64,000 bases of DNA from Polycladidibacter hongkongensis (GTDB taxonomy: Bacteria > Pseudomonadota > Alphaproteobacteria > Rhizobiales > Stappiaceae): positions 345,034 through 409,033 of the forward strand of contig NZ_LLWC01000036.1 in the NCBI RefSeq assembly GCF_001561995.1. Direction: 5' to 3'. Numbering within the stretch: position 1 is the stretch's first letter; the number at the start of each line of letters is the position of its first letter. The position numbers were made by a program, and so were the translations under genes. This document shows positions 51,180 through 60,885 of this stretch, one piece after another. Under the pieces are notes generated by a model. It saw nothing but the letters and a program-made list of their open reading frames with translations, searched no databases and was not told the origin of the DNA.

Positions 51180-52891
51180 CAGAATAAAAAGTACCTTTGT
51201 GCCATGGGAACAGTTTTCGCCGGTTCGCAGGTGAGCAATTCTCCATCGGCGCGCACCTCATAGGTTTCGGGGTCTACCTGCATATGAGGTGTTGCCGTAT
51301 TCAGCTTCATGCTGGCCTTGGAGATACAGGATCGGCAATTCTCCACCGCGACCATTTGCTTTTGCGTGCCTAATTGGGCTGGCAAACCGGCATCCAGCGC
51401 CGCCTTGGAGACAAATGTCACCGAAGAGTTGGTGCGGCTCTTGCCATAACTGGCAAACATTGGCCGCAAATACACCGGCTGCGGTGTGGGAATAGAGGCG
51501 TTGGGGTCCCCCATTTGCGCATGGGCAATAGAGCCACCCAACAGCACCAGCTCGGGCTTGACCCCGAAGAACGCGGGCGACCACAACACCAGATCGGCGC
51601 GCTTGCCCACTTCAAGCGAACCAATTTCCTTCGACAGCCCATGGGCAATAGCGGGGTTGATGGTGTATTTGGCAATATAGCGCTTTACCCGCTCATTATC
51701 GTTATCGCCGTTTTCTTCTGGCAATGCGCCGCGCTGCTTTTTCATTTTGTCAGCGGTTTGCCATGTACGAATAAGCACTTCGCCCACCCGCCCCATGGCC
51801 TGACTATCCGAAGCAATAATCGAAAACGCGCCCATATCGTGCAAAATATCTTCAGCTGCTATGGTTTCTTTACGGATACGGCTTTCGGCAAAGGCGACAT
51901 CCTCGGGAATATTGCTATCCAGATGGTGGCAGACCATCAGCATATCCAAGTGCTCTGCCACCGTGTTCACCGTATAGGGCCTTGTGGGGTTGGTAGAGGC
52001 GGGCAAAACATTATCAAACCCGCATATTTTGATGATATCAGGCGCGTGACCGCCCCCTGCCCCTTCGGTATGGAACGCGTGAATAGTGCGCCCGCCGATG
52101 GCATCTAGTGTGCTTTCGACAAAGCCGCTTTCGTTTAAGGTGTCTGTATGAATCATAACCTGCACATCCATAGCATCAGCCACTTGCAAACAGGTGTTGA
52201 TGGCAGAGGGCGTGGTGCCCCAATCTTCATGCAGTTTCAGTGCGCAAACACCGCCCTTCACCATTTCTTCCAGCGCCTGCGGCTCGCTGGCATTGCCCTT
52301 ACCGGCAAAGGCAAGGTTCATGGGAAATGCATCCGCCGCCTCTATCATCCGCGCAATATGCCAAGGACCGGGGGTACAGGTGGTGGCCAATGTGCCATGG
52401 GCCGGGCCAGTGCCTCCACCAAGCATGGTGGTGACGCCCGAGGCCAGCGCCTCTTCAATTTGCTGCGGGCAGATGAAGTGAATGTGCGAGTCCATTCCGC
52501 CAGCTGTGAGAATTTTGCCCTCACCCGCAATAGCCTCGGTACCGGGGCCGATAATAATATCAACATCCCCTTGCATATCCGGGTTACCCGCCTTGCCAAT
52601 GGCATGGATGCGCCCGCCCTTCAGGCCCACATCGGCCTTGTAAATGCCGGTGTAATCAACGATCAGCGCATTGGTGATGACGGTATCCACCGCCCCTTGC
52701 GCGCGTGAGAGCTGACTTTGGCCCATACCATCGCGAATAACCTTACCGCCGCCGAACTTGACCTCCTCACCATAGGTGGTGAAATCTTTCTCAACTTCGA
52801 TTATCAAATCGGTATCGGCAAGGCGTACCTTGTCGCCCGTGGTTGGGCCGAACATATCGGCATAGGCAGCCCGTGAAAGAGTTGTTGCCAT
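51179..52891 (-). CDS. ureC: Urease subunit alpha
   Basis: Catalytic subunit of 570 residues; hydrolyses urea to ammonia and carbamate at a di-nickel site. Ligands are in place: MDSHIHF, the carbamylated lysine at 219 ([10 protein letters not shown]), [22 protein letters not shown] and the aspartate in [10 protein letters not shown]; the flap histidine lies in [19 protein letters not shown] precedes the ATG. It is separated from ureB by the LysE-family gene, which is unusual, but spacing of 9 bp keeps translation close. Confidence 0.98.
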   Translation of the reverse strand: MATTLSRAAYADMFGPTTGDKVRLADTDLIIEVEKDFTTYGEEVKFGGGKVIRDGMGQSQLSRAQGAVDTVITNALIVDYTGIYKADVGLKGGRIHAIGKAGNPDMQGDVDIIIGPGTEAIAGEGKILTAGGMDSHIHFICPQQIEEALASGVTTMLGGGTGPAHGTLATTCTPGPWHIARMIEAADAFPMNLAFAGKGNASEPQALEEMVKGGVCALKLHEDWGTTPSAINTCLQVADAMDVQVMIHTDTLNESGFVESTLDAIGGRTIHAFHTEGAGGGHAPDIIKICGFDNVLPASTNPTRPYTVNTVAEHLDMLMVCHHLDSNIPEDVAFAESRIRKETIAAEDILHDMGAFSIIASDSQAMGRVGEVLIRTWQTADKMKKQRGALPEENGDNDNERVKRYIAKYTINPAIAHGLSKEIGSLEVGKRADLVLWSPAFFGVKPELVLLGGSIAHAQMGDPNASIPTPQPVYLRPMFASYGKSRTNSSVTFVSKAALDAGLPAQLGTQKQMVAVENCRSCISKASMKLNTATPHMQVDPETYEVRADGELLTCEPAKTVPMAQRYFLF

Positions 52892-52900
52892 GAGAGCCTC

Positions 52901-53557
52901 CTAGCCTTGAGATTTAACTGAACTGCGGGAAATCATCAGCGCGGCCGCCCCTAAAGCGCTGGCAGAAATCCAATGGGTGATTGCCTGCGCGCGCGCCGAG
53001 ACAGCAAAACGTGCGGCCTTGTTCCCCAGTACTGCGTAAAAAAGCATCGCGGGGTATTCCAGCGCGATATTGAGTAGCGCCAGAGTGAGCATCCGCAGTT
53101 CTATACCCTCGCCCTCACCTGCAAATGCCGGCAGCATTATGCAAAATGACAGGACAGATTTGGGATTAGCCGCCTGTACGAAAAATGCGCTCCAGAACAA
53201 GCGCCGAGCGCTGGATTGCTGGCGCGGGCAGGCAATGCTGCAGTTAGAGGTCAAGGCACTGCGCGCGCTGACAACCGCCAGATAGGCTAGATAAGCAACA
53301 CCTATCCACTTTACACTGGTGAATACAACAGGAAATGCGGTGATCAGCACGCCCATGCCACTGATAGCAATGAGAGCGTACATCATATTGGCTGCGAAAA
53401 CCCCTGCCATGGTGCCATGGGTGCGAGCGACGCCATTTGTCATGCTATCGCCTACCACTTTGAGAATGGCAGGACCGGGCGTAAAGTTCAGCGTGATGAA
53501 GGTGACGAGATAGCCAAGCAACAGGGCTGGTTCGAAGCCATTAAGGAACTGCATCAT
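52901..53557 (-). CDS. LysE/RhtB-family exporter embedded in the urease genes
   Basis: Membrane protein of 218 residues with about five to six helices. Family signature: ITLNFTPGPAILKVVGDSMTNG at about 20-42, GVAYLAYLAVVSAR, and FFVQAANPKSVLSFCIMLPAF. LysE/RhtB proteins export amino acids and similar small compounds. The gene has a strong AGGAGG site and sits 8 bp after ureB and 9 bp before ureC on the same strand, so it is fully part of the operon. Its substrate is unknown; a link to nitrogen overflow or to the products of urea breakdown is inference. Confidence 0.9.
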   Translation of the reverse strand: MMQFLNGFEPALLLGYLVTFITLNFTPGPAILKVVGDSMTNGVARTHGTMAGVFAANMMYALIAISGMGVLITAFPVVFTSVKWIGVAYLAYLAVVSARSALTSNCSIACPRQQSSARRLFWSAFFVQAANPKSVLSFCIMLPAFAGEGEGIELRMLTLALLNIALEYPAMLFYAVLGNKAARFAVSARAQAITHWISASALGAAALMISRSSVKSQG

Positions 53558-53565
53558 CTCACCTC

Positions 53566-53874
53566 CTATTTTACTTGAAAGCCGCAGATGCGCGCCTTGC
53601 CACCAATTTCAATCAGGGCGACTTCGCGCTCCTGCCCCGGCTCAAAACGAACGGCAGTGCCCGGCGCAATATCCAACCGCTTGCCCTGCGCCTTGTCGCG
53701 ATCAAAGCTAAGTGCTTTGTTTATTTCTGCAAAGTGGTAGTGACTGCCCACCTGCACCGGCCTATCGCCGGTGTTGGCGACGCGCAGCGTGATGCTTTGC
53801 CGATCGGAATTCATGGTGATATCACCGGGCGCCGTTATAACTTCGCCGGGTACGAGAGGGGGTGATGTGGTCAT
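53566..53874 (-). CDS. ureB: Urease subunit beta
   Basis: Structural subunit of 102 residues, usual size. Begins [51 protein letters not shown], the conserved UreB core, followed by [32 protein letters not shown] before the ATG. Lies 14 bp after ureA. Confidence 0.97.
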   Translation of the reverse strand: MTTSPPLVPGEVITAPGDITMNSDRQSITLRVANTGDRPVQVGSHYHFAEINKALSFDRDKAQGKRLDIAPGTAVRFEPGQEREVALIEIGGKARICGFQVK

Positions 53875-53888
53875 GATGGTTTTCTCCC

Positions 53889-54191
53889 TCAGCGAATTGG
53901 TTCGTGTACGGTGACCAGCTTCACCCCATCGGGGAAAGTGGCCTCTACCTGAATGTCATGGATCATCTCTGGTATGCCCTCCATCACATCCTCACGGGTG
54001 ATCACGTGCGCGCCAGCCTCCATCAGTTCGGCCACCGAGCGGCCATCACGCGCACCCTCAACAACGAAATCGGTGATTATGGCAATTGCCTCTGGATGAT
54101 TGAGCTTTACGCCGCGCGCAAAGCGATTACGCGCGACCATAGCCGCCATGGCGATCAGCAGTTTGTCTTTTTCTCGTGGTGTCAGGTTCAT
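53889..54191 (-). CDS. ureA: Urease subunit gamma
   Basis: Structural subunit of 100 residues with the UreA sequence [44 protein letters not shown], and a C-terminal [14 protein letters not shown] block ([20 protein letters not shown]). The ATG follows the ureD stop codon directly (TAG-ATG), so translation is coupled. Confidence 0.97.
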   Translation of the reverse strand: MNLTPREKDKLLIAMAAMVARNRFARGVKLNHPEAIAIITDFVVEGARDGRSVAELMEAGAHVITREDVMEGIPEMIHDIQVEATFPDGVKLVTVHEPIR

Positions 54192-55034
54192 CTACAAGCT
54201 CCAACACTTTGGTAGGGAGAGCCCGGGGCGCAATGCGGCGATGAGCGGCAGCAATTTCTGGCGCAAGGTGAAGCCGTCTTTGGCCAATGTGCGGGCAATG
54301 ATTTTGTTTGGCAGGGCGCAGACCGCTGTCTGCGCTTGCATTTGCTTATCAGCGGTGGCGAGCCCCAACTCTTGCCGGATTGCATAGGCGCGGGCGCTGA
54401 GCTGCTCGCTATCTTCCGGGCCCACATAAAGCAGCGTTGCGAAAGCTGTGTTACCTGCAAGCAAGGCCTCACCTTTGATGATAGCTTCAATATCACCGGC
54501 AAGGCGCAGCTCCTCGGCGTGGATGAGTTGTCCCTCGCGATAGATACGCCAACGGTCGTGGAGATGCGCGGTCTTCACCGCTTCGCCCATATGGACACGG
54601 CCAAGCACGAATGCCTCTACGCCGACAAAGACAGCACTTGCGGCCAGTTGCACTTGCAGCGAACGCTCCAGCGCGCTGCTGTTGTAGACAATAGTTTCCT
54701 GCGGCAACCAGTGCAGCTGCGCGTTTTCTCCGGCTTTAAGCTCGGAGGTGACTTGCGCTGTGCCCGCGCTTGCTCGGTAGAGCTTTTCGCAGGCTTGTGT
54801 CGTCAGGCAGAGGCGGGCCCTGTCTCCCGCCTCTGCCTGCCAGTGCAGGCGATCACCCCCGGTCAACCCGCCACTGGTGTTGATAAGCACGGCCTCGGCC
54901 ATGCTGGAATAACTCTTTGGCAAGCGGATTTTCGCAGCACCTTCCTGCCACAAAGAATGCAGCTGCGTTTTATCCGCTTGCCCGTTTGCGCGCACGCGCA
55001 TGCTCAGCGCCCCCTTGCCCGTGGTGCGCTGCAT
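54192..55034 (-). CDS. ureD: Urease accessory protein UreD
   Basis: Scaffold of 280 residues that binds the apo-urease with UreF and UreG. Identified by LINTSGGLTGGDRLHWQAEAG, LTTQACEKLYRA, LHWLPQETIVYNSSALERSL, FVGVEAFVLGRVHMGE and DRWRIYREGQL. The ATG at 55034 lies after the urtE stop (55093); the open frame further back to 55448 overlaps urtE and is not UreD-like. A GGGGG-type ribosome site stands rather far upstream (about 11 nt). Confidence 0.94.
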   Translation of the reverse strand: MQRTTGKGALSMRVRANGQADKTQLHSLWQEGAAKIRLPKSYSSMAEAVLINTSGGLTGGDRLHWQAEAGDRARLCLTTQACEKLYRASAGTAQVTSELKAGENAQLHWLPQETIVYNSSALERSLQVQLAASAVFVGVEAFVLGRVHMGEAVKTAHLHDRWRIYREGQLIHAEELRLAGDIEAIIKGEALLAGNTAFATLLYVGPEDSEQLSARAYAIRQELGLATADKQMQAQTAVCALPNKIIARTLAKDGFTLRQKLLPLIAALRPGLSLPKCWSL

Positions 55035-55092
55035 CTTTACGTTGCCCCCTGCCTTGGCTGGTGGAGGCGCTGATTGAGCGGGTCCTGTCAGA

Positions 55093-55794
55093 TCAGACCG
55101 TGAGGTGGGCGCGAACATCGGCTTTGTCCAAATCTTCGGCGGTGCCAGCGACAACCACCTCTCCCCGATCGAGGATGTAAACGCGGTCTGCCAGCTCGCG
55201 ACAAAAATCCAGATATTGCTCGACAAGCAAAATGGCCAGGCCGAACTCATCGCGCAGATACTGAATAGCTCGGCCAATATCCTTGATAATGGAGGGCTGG
55301 ATGCCCTCGGTTGGCTCATCCAGCACCAGAAGCTTGGGCCTTGTGACCAAAGCCCGACCAATGGCAAGTTGTTGCTGCTGGCCGCCGGACAAATCGCCCC
55401 CGCGGCGGGAGAGCATGTCTTTGAGCACTGGAAAGAGCTCAAAAACATGGGCTGGAATGGTACGGTCTGCCCGCTTTAGCCCCGCAAAGCCGGTGGCAAG
55501 ATTTTCCTCAACCGTGAGCAGAGGGAAGATCTCTCTGCCCTGCGGCACATAGGCGATGCCTTGCGCTGCACGGCGGTATGGCGGTGTGTTTTTCAAGGCC
55601 TTATCGGCAAAAGTGATGGTACCGCCGGATATGGGCTGATGGCCGGTGATGGCACGCAGCAGGGATGACTTGCCAACCCCGTTGCGCCCCAAAACACAGG
55701 TGATCTGGCCGGGCTTGGCATCCATACTCACATTACGCAGGGCCTGTGCGGCACCATAGTGGAGATCGACATTGTTGACGCTGAGAACTTGCAT
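55093..55794 (-). CDS. urtE: Urea ABC transporter ATP-binding protein UrtE
   Basis: ATPase of 233 residues, LivF-like. Walker A GRNGVGKSS, signature LSGGQQQQLAIGRALV, Walker B LLVLDEPTEGIQPSII, plus HYGAAQALRNVS near the start, all typical of UrtE. Lies 3 bp after urtD. Supplies energy for urea import with UrtD. Confidence 0.96.
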   Translation of the reverse strand: MQVLSVNNVDLHYGAAQALRNVSMDAKPGQITCVLGRNGVGKSSLLRAITGHQPISGGTITFADKALKNTPPYRRAAQGIAYVPQGREIFPLLTVEENLATGFAGLKRADRTIPAHVFELFPVLKDMLSRRGGDLSGGQQQQLAIGRALVTRPKLLVLDEPTEGIQPSIIKDIGRAIQYLRDEFGLAILLVEQYLDFCRELADRVYILDRGEVVVAGTAEDLDKADVRAHLTV

Positions 55795-55797
55795 AGC

Positions 55798-56553
55798 TTA
55801 CCTCCCCAAATAACTTAGGATGACGCGTTCATCCGCCGAGACATGATCGAGCGAGCCTTCTGCAAGCACCGAGCCCTCTGCAAGGCAAGTCACCTTGACC
55901 CCCAAGTCGCGGATGAAGCCCATATCGTGCTCGACAACCACAACCGAACGGGTTTTGGCGATACGCCGCAGCAGTTTGGCGGTTTCTTCTGTTTCTGCAT
56001 CGGTCATACCGGCAACAGGTTCATCCACGAGCAGGAGTTTAGGGTCTTGCGCCAGTAGCATGCCTATTTCCAGCCATTGCTTTTGCCCGTGGGAGAGATC
56101 GGCTGCGAGGGTTTGCGCCCTGCTTTGCAAGCGGATAGTGGCCAGAATTTCCTCAATCCGCTCGCGATCCTTTGCGCTAAAGCGGGAAAACAGCGTGGCG
56201 AACACGCCGCGATCCCCTTTCAGGGCGAGAACCAGATTATCGTAGACGCTATGCCCTTCAAACACTGTGGGTTTTTGAAACTTGCGGCCAATGCCAAGAT
56301 TGGCGATCTGTGTTTCATCCAGCTGGGTGAGGTCTTTTTCGCCTTCAAAGAAAACCTCGCCGGTGTCCGGGCGAGTTTTACCGGTGATGATATCCATCAT
56401 GGTGGTTTTACCGGCGCCGTTGGGGCCAATAATGGCGCGCATTTCGCCATGATCGACCACAAGGGACAGGTTGTTGATGGCTTTGAAGCCGTCAAAAGAT
56501 ACGCTCACCCCGTCCAGATAAAGCAGTGGCTGGTTTTCTTGCATGGTGCTCAT
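55798..56553 (-). CDS. urtD: Urea ABC transporter ATP-binding protein UrtD
   Basis: ATPase of 251 residues, LivG-like. SVSFDGFKAINNLSL, Walker A GPNGAGKTT, MDIITGKTRPDTGEVFF, signature LSHGQKQWLEIGMLLAQ (the HGQKQ variant typical of UrtD), Walker B LLLVDEPVAGMTD, and VVVEHDMGFIRDLG. Overlaps urtC by 4 bp. Confidence 0.96.
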   Translation of the reverse strand: MSTMQENQPLLYLDGVSVSFDGFKAINNLSLVVDHGEMRAIIGPNGAGKTTMMDIITGKTRPDTGEVFFEGEKDLTQLDETQIANLGIGRKFQKPTVFEGHSVYDNLVLALKGDRGVFATLFSRFSAKDRERIEEILATIRLQSRAQTLAADLSHGQKQWLEIGMLLAQDPKLLLVDEPVAGMTDAETEETAKLLRRIAKTRSVVVVEHDMGFIRDLGVKVTCLAEGSVLAEGSLDHVSADERVILSYLGR

Positions 56554-57722
56554 TCTGCTGCCTCCGGATTTAGCGCGGGTTTAGCCGGCGGCGCGGTTTG
56601 TTTCTGGCGTTTCGCGGCAGCTTTACGCGCAGCAAAACGCTCTTGCAGCTGGGTAACCAGACCAACAATTCCCTTTGGCAAAAACAAGGTGACAGCGATG
56701 AACAGCGCACCAAGCGCGAAAAGCCAAACCTCCGGAAAAGCTGCTGTGAAATAGCTTTTGCCACCATTCACCAGCAATGCGCCGAAGATCGGGCCCAGCA
56801 ACGTGCCGCGCCCCCCCACAGCGGTCCAGATAACAACCTCGATGGAATTGGCCGGGGCGAACTCACCTGGATTGATAATGCCCACCTGCGGCACATAGAG
56901 CGCGCCAGCGATGCCTGCGATCATGGCGCTCAGCGTGAAGGCAAACAGTTTCACATGCTCCACACGGTAACCGATAAAGCGCACTCGGTTTTCAGCATTG
57001 GTGAGCGCTTGCATGACCTTACCCAGCTTCGACAAGGTGATGGCACGGCACAGGGCGAAGGTCAGCGCCAGCATGATCGCACTGGCGGCAAAGAGCGCAG
57101 CGCGGGTGCTATCTGCTTGCAGAGAAAAGCCGAGGATTTCTTTAAAGTCGGTTAGGCCATTGTTGCCGCCAAAGCCCATATCGTTGCGGAAAAAGGCAAG
57201 CAGCAAGGCGTAGGTGAGCGCTTGAGTGATAATTGACAGGTAAACGCCAGTCACGCGGGAGCGGAAGGCAAACCAACCGAAGACAAACGCCAATGCACCG
57301 GGCACAAGCAGCACCATCAAGCAGGCAAACCAGAACTGATCAAACCCGTACCAGAACCATGGCAATTCCTGCCAGTTCAGGAAAACCATAAAGTCTGGCA
57401 GGATGGGATCGGCATAAACGCCACGCGGGCCGATCTGGCGCATGAGATACATGCCCATGGCATAGCCACCCAGCGCAAAGAACGCGCCGTGCCCGAGCGA
57501 GAGAATGCCGCAATAGCCCCAGACCAGATCCAGCGCGAGAGCCAGCATGGCATAGCACAGGTACTTGCCCAGAAGCGGCAGCAAATGCGAAGGCACGTGC
57601 AGCGGGTTTTCAGGTGGCAAAGCGAGATTTGCCAGAGGAAAGAGAATGGCAATAGCGAGAAGTGCCACAATCAATGCACTGGCGCTGAGGCCAAAGCGAG
57701 AGAGAAGTTTTGCCGTAATCAT
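56550..57722 (-). CDS. urtC: Urea ABC transporter permease UrtC
   Basis: LivM-type inner-membrane permease of 390 residues with about ten helices. Landmarks: LDLVWGYCGILSLGHGAFFALGGYAMGMYLMRQIG, the inserted loop with DFMVFLNWQELPWFWYGF that marks UrtC, RVTGVYLSIITQAL and GGRGTLLGPIFGALLVN. A basic, Lys/Pro-rich C-terminal tail. Overlaps urtB by 4 bp. Confidence 0.95.
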   Translation of the reverse strand: MITAKLLSRFGLSASALIVALLAIAILFPLANLALPPENPLHVPSHLLPLLGKYLCYAMLALALDLVWGYCGILSLGHGAFFALGGYAMGMYLMRQIGPRGVYADPILPDFMVFLNWQELPWFWYGFDQFWFACLMVLLVPGALAFVFGWFAFRSRVTGVYLSIITQALTYALLLAFFRNDMGFGGNNGLTDFKEILGFSLQADSTRAALFAASAIMLALTFALCRAITLSKLGKVMQALTNAENRVRFIGYRVEHVKLFAFTLSAMIAGIAGALYVPQVGIINPGEFAPANSIEVVIWTAVGGRGTLLGPIFGALLVNGGKSYFTAAFPEVWLFALGALFIAVTLFLPKGIVGLVTQLQERFAARKAAAKRQKQTAPPAKPALNPEAAE

Positions 57723-59338
57723 GCTTCAACCGCCCTTCCCTTTTGCGCGAAGAGCCCGCGCGGCCGTTTTTGAATAAACAGGATGATGAAAACGAGGGTC
57801 AGGATTTTTGCCAGAACGGCACCCGCATAAGGCTCGAGGAATTTGTTGGCGACACCCAGTGTCATCGCCCCGACCAGCGTTCCCCACAGGTTGCCTACGC
57901 CGCCGAACACCACCACCATAAAGCTATCGATGATGTAGGTTTGCCCAAGGTTTGGCGAGACATTGGCGATTTGCGAGAGGGCAACGCCTGCGATACCGGC
58001 AATGCCGGAGCCAAGCGCGAAGGTAAAGGCATCTACCCAGGGGGTACGTATCCCCATGGATGCTGCCATGCGGCGGTTTTGCGTGACTGCACGCATTTGC
58101 AAGCCAAAGCGGGTGCGACGCAGCACCACAAGCAGCAGCGCAAAAACCAGCAGGGCAAAGGCAAGTATCCAGAGGCGATTGGCGGTGAGCATCAGCCCGC
58201 CAAGTTCGTAAGCGCCAGACATCCATTCAGGATTGCCAACTTGTTTGTTGGTTGGGCCAAAGATTGATCGCACCGCCTGTTGCAACACAAGCGACACGCC
58301 CCATGTGGCCAGCAGTGTTTCAAGCGGGCGCCCATATAGAAAACGGATAATGCCACGCTCCATAGCGAAGCCAACAGAACCTGCAACAAGGAAGGCAAGC
58401 GGCAGAGCAATGGCGAGGGAATATTCAAAAACGCCGGGGAATGAGCTGCGGATAACCTCTTGCACCACAAAGGTGGTGTAGGCACCCAGCATAACCATTT
58501 CGCCATGCGCCATATTTATTATACCCATGACACCAAAGGTAATGGCAAGGCCAATTGCCGCAAGCAACAGCACCGAGCCAAGCGAGAGGCCGTACCACAC
58601 GTTTTGCCCGATACCCCATAGGGCCATGCTTTTTTCAATAGCTTCAACGGCGCGGGTGGCGGCCTCTTTCTCTTGCGGTGCGATATCATCCCGGGCTGTA
58701 AAGGCTTGCAGCAGGGCCAGCGCCTGTTGTCCGCCAAGGCTGCGCAATTGCGCAATGGCTGCCTGCTGCGCTTTGGCTGTTGCTGCTTTATCTTGCAATG
58801 AGATGAGTGCGATGGCTTGCGCTAGGCGCGTTTGTAGCTGTGGGTCGGTTTCATTTTTCTGGGCTTCGAGCAATAGCGACAGGCTTTCCGGTTTGGCAGC
58901 TTTGAACAGCGCCTCCACCGCAGCTTGCCTCTCGGCCAGTACCGGGCTTTGCAAGGTGAGTTTGGCAATTGCGGCGCGGGCAATGCGGCGCACCTTGTTA
59001 TTTGCCTTGATCTTTTTGAGGCTCGATTTGTTCAAACCAGAAAGCGGCTTACCGGTTGCGGCGTCAATCATCGGGCCGCTTTGCGGCGCAATGACAACCT
59101 GCCCGTCGTTTTTCAGGTAGAAAAGTTCACCTTCAATGAGCGCCTGTAGAACAGGAATAATCGCAGGGTTCTTTGTGGCGGCGAGTGCCTCGATTTGCGC
59201 GGGCTTTTGCTTCAGTTTTCCTGTTGCCAGGGCGTTGACGAGCTGTTGGGGGGCTGGCTCGGCATGGGCACTTTGAAAACTAAGGGCAACAACCACTAGA
59301 AGCGCGCTGGCGACAAGTTGCAGCAGCTTCGAATACAT
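57719..59338 (-). CDS. urtB: Urea ABC transporter permease UrtB
   Basis: LivH-type permease of 539 residues. It starts with a signal peptide (LLQLVASALLVVVALSFQSAHA), followed by a periplasmic helical-repeat domain of about 210 residues, as is usual for proteobacterial UrtB, then the membrane domain from about 245 (GLSLGSVLLLAAIGLAITFGVMGIINMAHGEMVMLGAY). GFAMERGIIRFLYGRPLETLLATWG and VVFGGVGNLWGTLVGA follow. AGGAAG before the ATG. Lies 91 bp after urtA. Confidence 0.95.
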   Translation of the reverse strand: MYSKLLQLVASALLVVVALSFQSAHAEPAPQQLVNALATGKLKQKPAQIEALAATKNPAIIPVLQALIEGELFYLKNDGQVVIAPQSGPMIDAATGKPLSGLNKSSLKKIKANNKVRRIARAAIAKLTLQSPVLAERQAAVEALFKAAKPESLSLLLEAQKNETDPQLQTRLAQAIALISLQDKAATAKAQQAAIAQLRSLGGQQALALLQAFTARDDIAPQEKEAATRAVEAIEKSMALWGIGQNVWYGLSLGSVLLLAAIGLAITFGVMGIINMAHGEMVMLGAYTTFVVQEVIRSSFPGVFEYSLAIALPLAFLVAGSVGFAMERGIIRFLYGRPLETLLATWGVSLVLQQAVRSIFGPTNKQVGNPEWMSGAYELGGLMLTANRLWILAFALLVFALLLVVLRRTRFGLQMRAVTQNRRMAASMGIRTPWVDAFTFALGSGIAGIAGVALSQIANVSPNLGQTYIIDSFMVVVFGGVGNLWGTLVGAMTLGVANKFLEPYAGAVLAKILTLVFIILFIQKRPRGLFAQKGRAVEA

Positions 59339-59429
59339 TTGACCTTACTTCCTATGAAAAGCGATGACAGGGGTAATTCATAAAGGGCGAACAGGGCGCG
59401 TACACCCTGCCCACTTCGTGGTTGTGCGC

Positions 59430-60722
59430 TTAGCTGTCGCCGCCACAGCTCTTGGTCTCGACGTTGTAGTTGCCGCAGGAAAGCGGCGCCCGCCAATCGG
59501 AAATCAGTTTTGCGCTGTCTGGCAGGTAATCGGACCATGCGTCCCCTGCCACGAGGCCATCGGTCTGATCTACAATCTCGAATTGGCCATCTGCCTGAAT
59601 TTCGCCAATGAGGACCGGCTTGGTGATGTGGTGGTTTGGCATCATGGTGGAGTAGCCGCCAGAAAGGTTTGGCACGGACACGCCAACCAATGCGTCAATC
59701 ACACTGTCAACTTCGGTGGAGCCTGCTTTCTCAACCGCTTTCACCCACATGTTAAAGCCGATGTAGTGTGCTTCCATCGGGTCATTGGTGACACGATTAA
59801 TATCCTTCGTGAAATCCTTCCACTTGGCAATAAATTCGTAGTTTGCTTCGGTCTCTACCGATTGGAAGTAGTTCCAAGCTGCAAGGTGGCCGACAAGCGG
59901 CTCTGTGTCCAATCCGGCCAGTTCTTCTTCACCAACGGAGAATGCAACAACCGGAATATCTTCGGCGGAAATGCCTTGGTTGCCCAGCTCTTTATAGAAA
60001 GGGACATTGGCATCACCATTGATGGTTGAAACCACAGCGGTTTTCTTGCCAGCAGAACCGAATGCCTTGATATCTGATACAATGGTTTGCCAGTCACTAT
60101 GACCAAATGGGGTGTAGTTGATCATAATATCTTCGTCAGCCACGCCTTTGGCTTTCAGGTAGGCGGCCAAAATTTTGTTGGTGGTGCGAGGGTAGACATA
60201 GTCTGTGCCAGCCAGAACCCAGCGCTCAACCTCTTCGTTTTCAAGAAGATAATCAACTGCCGGAATGGCCTGCTGGTTTGGCGCTGCGCCAGTGTAGAAC
60301 ACGTTGCGCTGGCTCTCCTCGCCTTCATATTGCACTGGGTAGAAAAGAATTCCGTTTAACTCTTCAAACACAGGCAGTACGGATTTACGCGAAACGGATG
60401 TCCAGTTACCGAAGACAGCATCTACCTTATGAACGGCGAGCAGCTCCTTGGCTTTTTCGGCAAAAAGAGGCCAATCAGAGGCGGGATCAACTACAACAGG
60501 CTCCAGCTTTTTGCCAAGCAGACCGCCTTTGGCGTTTTGGTCTTCGATGAGCATCAACATAGCGTCTTTAAGAGTGGTTTCAGAAATTGCCATGGTGCCG
60601 GAGAGGGAGTGCAAAATGCCAACCTTGATGGTTTCTTCTGCCGAGGCACTACCGGAAACAAGTGTGGTAGCCAACATTGCAGATAGGGAAGCAGCTTTAA
60701 GGAATTTCTTTGGGTTTAGCAT
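59430..60722 (-). CDS. urtA: Urea ABC transporter substrate-binding protein UrtA
   Basis: Periplasmic urea receptor of 430 residues. Signal peptide ending SGSASAEE; then IKVGILHSLSGTMAISETTLKDA, DWPLFAEKAKELL, VFGNWTSVSRKSVLPVFEELNGILFYPVQYEGEE and YVYPRTTNKIL, all hallmarks of UrtA rather than branched-chain amino-acid receptors. First gene of the twelve-gene urea operon. AAGGAG precedes the ATG, and a consensus sigma-54 promoter ends 38 bp upstream. Confidence 0.97.
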   Translation of the reverse strand: MLNPKKFLKAASLSAMLATTLVSGSASAEETIKVGILHSLSGTMAISETTLKDAMLMLIEDQNAKGGLLGKKLEPVVVDPASDWPLFAEKAKELLAVHKVDAVFGNWTSVSRKSVLPVFEELNGILFYPVQYEGEESQRNVFYTGAAPNQQAIPAVDYLLENEEVERWVLAGTDYVYPRTTNKILAAYLKAKGVADEDIMINYTPFGHSDWQTIVSDIKAFGSAGKKTAVVSTINGDANVPFYKELGNQGISAEDIPVVAFSVGEEELAGLDTEPLVGHLAAWNYFQSVETEANYEFIAKWKDFTKDINRVTNDPMEAHYIGFNMWVKAVEKAGSTEVDSVIDALVGVSVPNLSGGYSTMMPNHHITKPVLIGEIQADGQFEIVDQTDGLVAGDAWSDYLPDSAKLISDWRAPLSCGNYNVETKSCGGDS

Positions 60723-60759
60723 TACGGTCTCCTTAGGAAGTCGTTACGCCGCCTACTCC

Positions 60760-60774
60760 GCAAGAGCCGTGCCA
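60760..60774 (-). promoter_or_regulatory. Sigma-54 (RpoN) promoter of the urea operon
   Basis: Leftward TGGCACG-GCTC-TTGC matches the sigma-54 consensus TGGCACG-N4-TTGC at every fixed position, with the GG and GC exactly spaced. It would start transcription about 25-30 nt before the urtA ATG. This implies activation by an enhancer-binding protein such as NtrC under nitrogen limitation. Confidence 0.85.
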
Positions 60775-60860
60775 CTTTTAGGACAATCAAGAAATTTACT
60801 AGATAACTTATTGATAAAAATAAACTTTAAACTTCACCCTCTTAGAGAGGCTTACTATTT

Positions 60861-60885
60861 ATTGAGCGCTCTATTTGCGCTCAAT
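60861..60885. promoter_or_regulatory. Perfect dyad upstream of the sigma-54 promoter, possible enhancer site
   Basis: ATTGAGCGC and GCGCTCAAT, 9-bp arms with a 7-nt spacer, about 90-110 bp upstream of the sigma-54 promoter, the normal distance for an enhancer site. It does not match the classical NtrC palindrome (TGCACC-N5-GGTGCA). The rest of 60723-61146 is A+T rich and holds no gene. Confidence 0.45.

Noticed and set aside
50145..51261. Leftward 183-codon frame overlapping ureE (50710-51261)
   Set aside because: Arg/Ala/Pro-rich shadow of ureE and ureC in another frame.
60861..60885. Calling the dyad an NtrC site
   Set aside because: It lacks the TGCAC/GTGCA half-sites and has a different spacing; only its position fits.
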